The notes below the pieces were generated by a model. That model was not told the origin of the DNA, made no database searches, and worked only from the letters and a program-made list of their open reading frames with translations. Position numbers and translations under genes: made by a program. DNA of 7,686 bases from Candidatus Atribacteria bacterium (GTDB taxonomy: Bacteria > Atribacterota > Atribacteria > Atribacterales > Caldatribacteriaceae), in the NCBI GenBank assembly GCA_029982105.1, contig JARRCQ010000070.1, forward strand, positions 1 to 7,686, read 5' to 3'. Position 1 is the first letter of the stretch. Every line of letters begins with the position of its first letter. Positions 1-4,996 of the stretch are shown piece by piece.

Positions 1-27
1 GCTAAAAAAGGAGAAAGACCAAATACA

Positions 28-40
28 GCCTACGGCGTAA
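28..40. repeat. 13-mer repeat GCCTACGGCGTAA, copy 1
   Basis: Exact copy. It contains the mini-hairpin GCC-TAC-GGC. No clear larger hairpin precedes it inside the window, unlike copies 2 and 3. Confidence 0.8.
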
Positions 41-83
41 AATTAAAAGGCAAAAGAACACAAAAACTTAAAAGCTCAAGATT

Positions 84-107
84 ACTGAGGGGAAAACATC
101 CCTCAGT
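84..107. repeat. Hairpin 1, perfect 8-bp stem
   Basis: Arms ACTGAGGG (84-91) and CCCTCAGT (100-107) pair perfectly around the 8-base loop GAAAACAT. It is homologous to the hairpin at 303-328, with compensating stem changes. Confidence 0.8.
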
Positions 108-120
108 GCCTACGGCGTAA
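108..120. repeat. 13-mer repeat GCCTACGGCGTAA, copy 2
   Basis: Exact copy directly after the hairpin at 84-107. Its final TAA could pair with TTA at 82-84 to close a small three-way structure. Confidence 0.85.
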
Positions 121-157
121 GAGAAAAGCAAATTAGATTAAAAAGAATTCGGACAAC

Positions 158-184
158 CACGCTGGAGAACAACACTTCAGCGTG
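158..184. repeat. Hairpin 2, 10-bp stem with one G-T pair
   Basis: Arms CACGCTGGAG (158-167) and CTTCAGCGTG (175-184) flank the loop AACAACA. The single imperfect pair (165 with 177) is G-U if the plus strand is the RNA, but a C-A mismatch if the minus strand is. Confidence 0.8.
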
Positions 185-196
185 CCTACGGCGTAA
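184..196. repeat. 13-mer repeat GCCTACGGCGTAA, copy 3
   Basis: Exact copy. Its first G is also the last base of the hairpin at 158-184. It is 76 bases after copy 2. Confidence 0.85.
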
Positions 197-225
197 ACCT
201 TAAAGACAAAATAGATAGAACAATA

Positions 226-251
226 AGGGGGTAAACCCCCTCATAACCCCC
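226..251. repeat. Hairpin 3, G/C tract with two alternative pairings
   Basis: AGGGGG (226-231) pairs with CCCCCT (236-241) around TAAA. GGGGGT (227-232) can instead pair with ACCCCC (246-251). The two stems exclude each other. Confidence 0.7.
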
Positions 252-280
252 AAAAAGCAAGAGGAAAAAGGCAAAAACTT

Positions 281-353
281 AAAAAAACAAGAAAACAAAT
301 GTTACTGGTGGGAAAATATCCACCAGTACGCTGGGAGAAACCCCCAGCGTAAC
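281..353 (-). terminator. Possible transcription terminator of the minus-strand operon
   Basis: Read on the minus strand, about 80 bases after the ftcD stop, two strong GC-rich hairpins (353-301) are followed by a T-rich stretch (300-281) with runs of four and seven T. No other terminator candidate lies closer to ftcD. The T-run does not begin directly at the stem base, so this is not a textbook intrinsic terminator, and the hairpins may belong to the repeat array first. Confidence 0.4.
303..351. repeat. Tandem hairpins 4 and 5
   Basis: Hairpin 4: TACTGGTGG (303-311) with CCACCAGTA (320-328), loop GAAAATAT. Hairpin 5: TACGCTGGG (327-335) with CCCAGCGTA (343-351), loop AGAAACC. They meet at 327-328. 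The outer GTTA (301-304) and TAAC (350-353) could close both into a three-way junction. Confidence 0.8.
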
Positions 354-432
354 GACCTTGAGTTGTTAACTTCTGATGTAATTTATTCTTTTTAAATTTT
401 TAATAGTTTAGCCAGATTGCAGAATACTATAA
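354..432. other. AT-rich spacer between ftcD and the hairpin array
   Basis: No open frame of note, no strong hairpin and no convincing promoter was seen here. It is the 3' flank of ftcD on the minus strand, with long A and T runs around 380-410. Confidence 0.5.
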
Positions 433-1332
433 TTAATAATCACTCAGGTGGTATTCCAAAACCTGCCCTATTGAAAGCTCAGGAATACCCAGATAAAAAC
501 TTGCTATATCTACTAAGGCTTCCAGAGGTACAAGACCGATAATTTCTCCTCCCGTTACTTCTACTCCCCACCGCTTGGCTTCCAGTTTCACCAGCTCAAA
601 AGTCTGATAAATAGTACTTTTCCTAAAATCTAAAAGGTTCATAGAAACTTGAACCATATCTTTACTTTTTAAATTTACCCCAATGGCTTTAACGTAACTC
701 AATCCCCCTGTCTCTCCTCGCAGTTTCCGGGCAATCTTTTTGGCTACCTCAAGGTCTTGAGTTTTCAAATTTACGTTAAAAGCTACAAGAGGCCCTCGAG
801 CACCAATTACCACTGCTCCCAGCATGGGGTGAACTTTAGCCGGGCCTACATCTGGATATCTCTCGGGAACTTTGTCTATTTCTTCTTTTAAAAGTTCATA
901 TCCTCCCCGGCGGATGTGAGAAAGGTCTCGGTGTTCTTCTCGGAGAGCTGCCTCTCCATAAAAATAAACTGGAACACTGAATTCCTCTGCTATTTCTTTT
1001 CCCACCTTCCAGGCTAATTTCTTACAATCTTCCATATCCACTCCTTGCCAGGGGGTAAAAGGAATTACATCTACTGCTCCTACTCGAGGGTGTTCTCCTC
1101 GATGTCGGGATATATCTATTTCCTGTGCTGCTATCTCCACAATTTTAAGCACGGCTCTCTCTAAACTTTCTTCTCCCCCCAGGAGAGTTACCACCGAGCG
1201 ATTATGGTCTGAGTCAGAGGAACAATCAGCTACTTTTAACCCCGAGATATTAGAGATTTCTTTGACTATTTTCTCTACCAAAGAAGACTCTGAAGTGCTT
1301 AAGTTAATGGCACTTTGAATTACTCTTTTCAA
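433..1332 (-). CDS. ftcD: Glutamate formimidoyltransferase, stand-alone
   Basis: Transfers the formimino group of N-formimino-L-glutamate to tetrahydrofolate, linking histidine breakdown to one-carbon metabolism (or the reverse glutamate formylation). The 299 residues cover only the transferase part (N- and C-terminal subdomains); the cyclodeaminase domain found fused in animals is absent, as in many bacteria. The diagnostic RHRGEHPRVGAVDVIPFTPW at 76-95 contains H81, the counterpart of the catalytic histidine. VYFYGEAA (122-129), KVHPMLGAVVIGAR (166-179) and AFNVNL (184-189) also fit. The N-terminal segment reads QSAINLSTSES where many relatives have a PNFSEGR-type motif, a modest deviation. 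The start is TTG (1330-1332) directly after the preceding stop, with GAGGTGA at 1338-1344. No hut genes are in view. It is the last gene of the operon. Confidence 0.95.
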   Translation of the reverse strand: MKRVIQSAINLSTSESSLVEKIVKEISNISGLKVADCSSDSDHNRSVVTLLGGEESLERAVLKIVEIAAQEIDISRHRGEHPRVGAVDVIPFTPWQGVDMEDCKKLAWKVGKEIAEEFSVPVYFYGEAALREEHRDLSHIRRGGYELLKEEIDKVPERYPDVGPAKVHPMLGAVVIGARGPLVAFNVNLKTQDLEVAKKIARKLRGETGGLSYVKAIGVNLKSKDMVQVSMNLLDFRKSTIYQTFELVKLEAKRWGVEVTGGEIIGLVPLEALVDIASFYLGIPELSIGQVLEYHLSDY

Positions 1333-1848
1333 CTATTTCACCTCTACTCCCAGGGTGCTTTTCATTTCCCGGAGAGCCCATTCATGAGCAGCCAAATCAA
1401 AAGAAGTAACCCCTTTTTTATGAACTACCACCCGGTAATTAAGCATTCGAGCCTCTGCTGAGGTATACAGGACACAAATATTAGTGCATACCCCCACCAT
1501 TTCCAGTTCTTCTATCTTTTTCTCTCGCAAAAGAAGGTCTAACGAAGTTCCAAAAAAAGCACTAAATCTTCTTTTGGGGATAATGTAGTCATTATCTTGA
1601 GGAGTAAGTTCCTCTATAACTTTTCCTCCCCAACTCCCCTCTATACTATGGGGAGGAAAAAGTTTGAACTCCTGGTCATCAAGACGGTGAGAATCACAAA
1701 CATAAATCACCGGAACATTTTCTTTTCTAGATTTAGCAATTAATTCTTGAGAAAAGGTTATCACTTCTTTAGCCTGTTCTCCTACAAAAAGCACTCCTTG
1801 AGGATGGACAAAATCATTCACCAGGTCTATCACTAATAGAGCCTTCAC
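1333..1848 (-). CDS. Isochorismatase-fold cysteine hydrolase, nicotinamidase-like
   Basis: Member of the isochorismatase/nicotinamidase superfamily, 171 residues from the start chosen. The catalytic triad is visible as D8 (LVIDLVNDF), K92 (IIPKRRFSAF) and C125 (GVCTNICVLYTS), with the usual cis-peptide region before the cysteine. D52 and H54 in CDSHRLDDQEF and H67 in PPHSIEGSWG match the metal-binding residues of nicotinamidases, so deamidation of nicotinamide to nicotinate for NAD salvage is the most likely reaction. Other amidases of the fold cannot be excluded, so no gene symbol is given. Start choice: an ATG at 1852-1854 has AGGGGGA (1855-1861) immediately against it, too close to serve it. 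GTG at 1846-1848 is spaced correctly and gives the N-terminus MKALLVIDLVNDF, like known nicotinamidases. Using the ATG would add two residues. The stop abuts the ftcD start. Confidence 0.9.
   Translation of the reverse strand: MKALLVIDLVNDFVHPQGVLFVGEQAKEVITFSQELIAKSRKENVPVIYVCDSHRLDDQEFKLFPPHSIEGSWGGKVIEELTPQDNDYIIPKRRFSAFFGTSLDLLLREKKIEELEMVGVCTNICVLYTSAEARMLNYRVVVHKKGVTSFDLAAHEWALREMKSTLGVEVK
1338..1344 (-). promoter_or_regulatory. Shine-Dalgarno site supporting the TTG start of ftcD
   Basis: The minus strand reads GAGGTGA, then five bases, then TTG at 1330-1332. The site lies inside the last codons of the nicotinamidase-like gene. It explains why translation would begin at a TTG that directly follows the upstream stop codon. 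Confidence 0.7.
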
Positions 1849-1859
1849 TTTCATTCCCC

Positions 1860-2510
1860 CTACAATTCATCTTCTATTAAAGGCACAAAAACGCATCCCC
1901 CATAGTTTTCTAACATCAATTTCCCCTTCTTCTTCATCCCCCGCACCAAGTTCTGTCCCATCTCCTCTTCTAAAGGTAGAACAATTATTCCCCCCTCTTT
2001 CAACTCTTCTACCCAGGCAGGATAAATATTTTTAGAGCAGGCACTAACTATTATTTTATCGTAGGGGGAAAACTGAGGTAATCCCTTGCTTCCATCTCCC
2101 TCTATCAACACTACATTGCGATATCCCAATCGAGATAAAATCTCTCTCGCCCGCTTTATGAGTTCGGGAATCCTCTCCACACTATAAACCATTTTGACCA
2201 ACTCAGCCAGAATAGCAGTCTCATATCCAGAACCTGTGCCCACTTCTAAAACCCGATCTTCTTTTTGGGGGTTTAAAAGTTCTACCATTAAAGCCACAAT
2301 GTAAGGTTGAGAAATGGTTTGGCCTTGTCCTAAGGGAAGGGGAGAATCTTGATAAGATAAATCCCGGTAGGAAGGAGGGACAAACAAATGGCGAGGAACA
2401 CGCAAAAAAGCTTCAATTACCCGCTGGTTTTTAATCCCCCGCGAGATTAATTGCTTCTCCACCATATTTCTTCTCAACTCTATAGTTTTTTCACTATCCA
2501 ATTCCACCAT
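1860..2510 (-). CDS. pcm: Protein-L-isoaspartate O-methyltransferase
   Basis: Uses S-adenosylmethionine to methylate L-isoaspartyl residues that form by ageing of Asn and Asp in proteins, starting their repair to normal aspartate. The 216-residue protein has the class I methyltransferase core: motif I VLEVGTGSGYETAIL at 87-101 binds AdoMet, and the acidic strand end is VERI (111-114). The family-specific PLGQGQTISQPY at 59-70 holds the conserved active-site serine S67. The C-terminal FVPL at 208-211 is also typical. Length is normal. The ATG at 2508-2510 overlaps the acyP stop (TGATG). No strong SD site precedes it, so translation is probably coupled to acyP; the Met at codon 16 is a weaker alternative start. 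The position next to surE repeats a gene neighbourhood known from many bacteria, supporting a protein-repair role. Confidence 0.98.
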   Translation of the reverse strand: MVELDSEKTIELRRNMVEKQLISRGIKNQRVIEAFLRVPRHLFVPPSYRDLSYQDSPLPLGQGQTISQPYIVALMVELLNPQKEDRVLEVGTGSGYETAILAELVKMVYSVERIPELIKRAREILSRLGYRNVVLIEGDGSKGLPQFSPYDKIIVSACSKNIYPAWVEELKEGGIIVLPLEEEMGQNLVRGMKKKGKLMLENYGGCVFVPLIEDEL

Positions 2511-2791
2511 CAGTAACCCACTCGAAAATCAGGATAAAGACCAGAAAAGGGAGCCCATTCTTCTAAATAAGAGGTAATATAAGCGCTCACCGGACCTTGC
2601 TTTACCTCGGCAAAGAACTTCTCTACTTCTTCTTTTTTACCCTCCGCTATCACCTCTACTTCGCCAGTGGGAAGATTTCTAACTAATCCTGTCACATCAA
2701 ACTCCCCTGCTTTTCGCAACACAAAATAACGATAACCTACTCCCTGGACTCGGCCTCGCAAAACTAATCTCCCCTGCACCCATTCATCCAT
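2510..2791 (-). CDS. acyP: Acylphosphatase
   Basis: A 93-residue cytosolic enzyme that hydrolyses the carboxyl-phosphate bond of acyl phosphates such as acetyl phosphate or 1,3-bisphosphoglycerate; its physiological role in bacteria is poorly defined. The signature GRVQGVGYRYF at 13-23 supplies the phosphate-binding loop and the catalytic arginine R21. GLVRNLPTGEVEV at 35-47 supplies the catalytic asparagine N39. Length and the ferredoxin-like pattern match the normal single-domain family, so this is a complete stand-alone enzyme and not a fragment of HypF, which carries the same domain. The ATG at 2789-2791 follows an unusually G-rich SD tract (2796-2808). The stop overlaps the pcm start as TGATG. 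It lies between surE and pcm in what looks like a damage-clearing sub-cluster. Confidence 0.96.
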   Translation of the reverse strand: MDEWVQGRLVLRGRVQGVGYRYFVLRKAGEFDVTGLVRNLPTGEVEVIAEGKKEEVEKFFAEVKQGPVSAYITSYLEEWAPFSGLYPDFRVGY

Positions 2792-2795
2792 AATA

Positions 2796-2808
2796 CCCCT
2801 CCCCCCTC
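2796..2808 (-). promoter_or_regulatory. G-rich Shine-Dalgarno tract of acyP
   Basis: The minus strand reads GAGGGGGGAGGGG just upstream of the acyP ATG. The GGAGG core (2798-2802) is six bases from the ATG. The tract is much longer in G than the other ribosome sites in the operon. Confidence 0.6.
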
Positions 2809-2813
2809 AATCC

Positions 2814-3608
2814 TTACTCGGAACGGTAAATGGAAGACAAACCTTTATTCCGTAAGATTTCTCGTAGCTCTTCCCCCAGGATAAAATCAGTAAGATTAGG
2901 ACGCAGAGGCGTTATAGAAACCCGAGAATGCCAGATGGCTTGGAAATCAGAATTTTCCGGAAAAGTTGCCTCTCTTTTTTCCTCCTCTAAAACAAATTCT
3001 CTTACCCCCGGGTTATGACTTGCTACTTCTCTCACCCGGGTTAAATAAAAACGGTCTCCTAAAGTGGTAATAGAAAAACCCCGAAGACTTTCTTTATTAG
3101 GTACATCAGGAACGTTTAAATTTAGCACTACATTTTTCTCTTTTTTTAGAAGGTCTTCGAAAGTTTCAAACACTTCCACCGCTACCTCAGCAGCCAACTG
3201 ATAATTTAGGTGATTATTCAGCGCCAGAGAAACCGCCAAGGAGGGGATCCCTGACATAGCCGCTTCCATAGCTGCCGCCACCGTTCCCGAATAAAAAACA
3301 TCTAATCCTAAATTAGGACCTCGATTTATCCCTGAAATCACAAAATCAATGAGACCATCATCAAAGAGACGAAGAGCTAAAATCACCGTATCTGCAGGAG
3401 TTCCCTCTACTGCATATCCTTTTACTCCTCCGACTTCTACTTCTTTAATTCGCAGTGGACAGCGAGCAGTAATACTGTGACTGGAACAGCTCTTTTCTTC
3501 TTGAGGAGCAACTAATATTACTTCTCCTACCTCCTTAAAAGCTCTAACCAGAGCCTCAATACCCGGGCTTTCAAAACCATCATCGTTGGTTATTAAAATC
3601 CTCTTCAC
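2814..3608 (-). CDS. surE: 5'/3'-nucleotidase SurE
   Basis: SurE is a metal-dependent phosphatase that removes phosphate from nucleoside 5'- or 3'-monophosphates; family members can also act on short polyphosphate. In many bacteria it is genetically linked to pcm and to stress survival, as here. The 264-residue protein begins with the diagnostic ILITNDDGFESPGI: D9 and D10 are the metal ligands, joined by S40 in EEKSCSSHSIT and N95 in SGINRGPN. The VFYSGTVAAAMEA helix (104-116) and the C-terminal VSITPL strand are also typical. Length is slightly above the common 250-260. The start is GTG at 3606-3608, six bases after a strong GGGAGG at 3615-3620, and it overlaps the stop of the upstream flavoprotein gene by one base (TAGTG). 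A 22-base gap leads to acyP. The assignment is clear. Confidence 0.98.
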   Translation of the reverse strand: MKRILITNDDGFESPGIEALVRAFKEVGEVILVAPQEEKSCSSHSITARCPLRIKEVEVGGVKGYAVEGTPADTVILALRLFDDGLIDFVISGINRGPNLGLDVFYSGTVAAAMEAAMSGIPSLAVSLALNNHLNYQLAAEVAVEVFETFEDLLKKEKNVVLNLNVPDVPNKESLRGFSITTLGDRFYLTRVREVASHNPGVREFVLEEEKREATFPENSDFQAIWHSRVSITPLRPNLTDFILGEELREILRNKGLSSIYRSE

Positions 3609-4996
3609 TACTTTCCTCCCTCTCTTTTTGCTATCTCCCGAGCTACTACTACCCCTGAAGCTGAGGCTTGAACCAAACCTCGAGTAATTCCCGCTCCATC
3701 TCCCACCAAAAAGAGGTTTTCTATATCGCTTTCTAAATAGGAATTCAATTTTACTCGAGAAGAATAAAATTTAACTTCCACTCCATACAAAAGGTTGTGA
3801 GGAGAATTAATACCAGGAATAAATTTATCCAATGCCAATAACATTTCTTGAACATCCTGGAGAAAACGAAAAGGTAAAACAAAACTCAGGTCCCCCGGAC
3901 TTGCTCCTCGGAGAGTGGGTTTAACTGGTGATTTGCCAATCCGCTCAGCAGTAGAACGTCTCCCTAGTTGTAAGTCTCTTAATCTTTGGACAATTACTCC
4001 ACCACTCAACATATTCGCCAGTCGAGCTACATATCTCCCATAAGCAATAGGCTCCCGAAAAGGTTCAGTAAAATGCGTGCTCACTAAAATGGCAAAATTG
4101 GTGTTGGGAGTTTCTTGGTCTTCATAACTGTGGCCATTAACTGTAACAATGCCATCATTGTATTCTGTAACCACCTCTCCATGAGGACACATACAAAAAG
4201 TCCGCACTCGGTCATCAAAGGTGGGAGTATAATAAATCAATTTGAGCTCATAAAGAGCCCGAGTAAGGTCGTCCATTATAGAAGCAGGAACTTCCACTCT
4301 TACTCCTAAATCTACCGGATTATTTTCTAAAGGCAACTTTAAACGCAAACATTCTCGGCGTAACCAATCGGCACCTACTCTTCCTGGGGCTACTACTACA
4401 AATCTACTTTTTACCTCTTCTCCACTGCGGAGTTTAACTCCAGTTGCTTTTCCATTTTCTACTAAAATTCTCTCCACCGGCAAGGAGGTTTTTATTTCTA
4501 CTTTATTACTTAAGTAATCATACATATTCTTTAAAATATCTCGACATCTATCGGTGCCTAAGTGTCTTATTTGAGAAGGGACTAAAACCAACTCTACCAT
4601 TTCTGCCTTTTTGCGCAACTCTTCTGCTTTTTCTGAGTCTACTCCATAAACCTTATCCGTTCCTCCAAAGCGAACATAGATAGAATCCACATATTGCACT
4701 ATTTCCTGAAATAACTGGTTATCAAGGTAACTGGTAAGTTGACCCCCTACTTCTTGAGAAAGGGTAAGTTTACCATCACTAAAAGCTCCAGCTCCTCCCC
4801 AACCACACAAAAGAGAACAAGGAGAACATTTCTGGCAGATATTGTTATTCTCTCGCGCCGGACAAGAGCGTCGGCCAATGTTTTTACCTCTGTCCACCAC
4901 CAAAATTCGCAGGTCACTTTTTTCACTCAACTCTAAAGCAGCAAAGATACCAGCCGGACCTGCACCTACTACAATTACATCATAATTTTCTCTCAA
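3608..4996 (-). CDS. COG2509-type FAD-dependent dehydrogenase with N-terminal cysteine cluster
   Basis: A 462-residue flavoprotein of the broad NAD(P)/FAD-dependent oxidoreductase class; the reaction of this family is not established. The N-terminal dinucleotide fold has GAGPAG at 11-16 and an acidic strand end at VVDRG (34-38). It is followed by C45 and then C54, C57, C60 and C64 (C-x2-C-x2-C-x3-C), just before the family block GWGGAGAFSDGKLTLS (65-80). A second pair, C268 and C270, lies in TFCMCPHGEV. The C-terminal FAD motif LFLVGDGAG is at 428-436, followed by GLVQASASG. No signal peptide or membrane segment is seen, so it should be cytosolic. The start is TTG (4994-4996), directly after the stop of the preceding gene, with GGTGA at 5004-5008 seven bases upstream. 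Its stop overlaps the surE start. The cysteines could bind a metal or Fe-S cluster, but this is only inferred from their spacing. Confidence 0.9.
   Translation of the reverse strand: MRENYDVIVVGAGPAGIFAALELSEKSDLRILVVDRGKNIGRRSCPARENNNICQKCSPCSLLCGWGGAGAFSDGKLTLSQEVGGQLTSYLDNQLFQEIVQYVDSIYVRFGGTDKVYGVDSEKAEELRKKAEMVELVLVPSQIRHLGTDRCRDILKNMYDYLSNKVEIKTSLPVERILVENGKATGVKLRSGEEVKSRFVVVAPGRVGADWLRRECLRLKLPLENNPVDLGVRVEVPASIMDDLTRALYELKLIYYTPTFDDRVRTFCMCPHGEVVTEYNDGIVTVNGHSYEDQETPNTNFAILVSTHFTEPFREPIAYGRYVARLANMLSGGVIVQRLRDLQLGRRSTAERIGKSPVKPTLRGASPGDLSFVLPFRFLQDVQEMLLALDKFIPGINSPHNLLYGVEVKFYSSRVKLNSYLESDIENLFLVGDGAGITRGLVQASASGVVVAREIAKREGGK

Larger units (their letters stand above)
28..353. repeat. 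Array of modular hairpins and short repeats in the non-coding left end
   Basis: The 432 bases left of ftcD hold no recognisable gene. Positions 28-353 hold three copies of a 13-mer, five hairpins and A-rich plus-strand linkers. Two longer homologous units, about 45-120 and 266-353, share AAAAGGCAAAA (45-55 and 266-276) and CAAAAACTTAAAA (61-73 and 272-284). Each unit then has a hairpin starting TTACTG and ends in GCGTAA. The 13-mers start at 28, 108 and 184, so the spacing is 80 and 76 bases. The array may continue beyond the window edge. It could be a REP-like element cluster, a structured RNA or a decayed element; the sequence alone does not decide. Confidence 0.7.

Noticed and set aside
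28..196. CRISPR array, suggested by regularly spaced repeats (80 and 76 bases).
   Set aside because: The repeat core is only 13 bases, spacers are A-rich with hairpins of related sequence, spacing is too long, and no cas gene is present.
299..352. 17-codon plus-strand frame beginning ATG at 299.
   Set aside because: It lies entirely within the tandem hairpins and has no SD site; structure explains the sequence better.
301..370. Integron attC-like site (GTTAC...GTAAC and a nearby GTTAAC).
   Set aside because: The required RYYYAAC and GTTRRRY core boxes are not arranged properly, and no integrase or cassette is seen.
428..433. TATAAT box on the plus strand.
   Set aside because: No acceptable -35 hexamer lies about 17 bases upstream, and it would drive transcription antisense into ftcD. 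The region is simply AT-rich.
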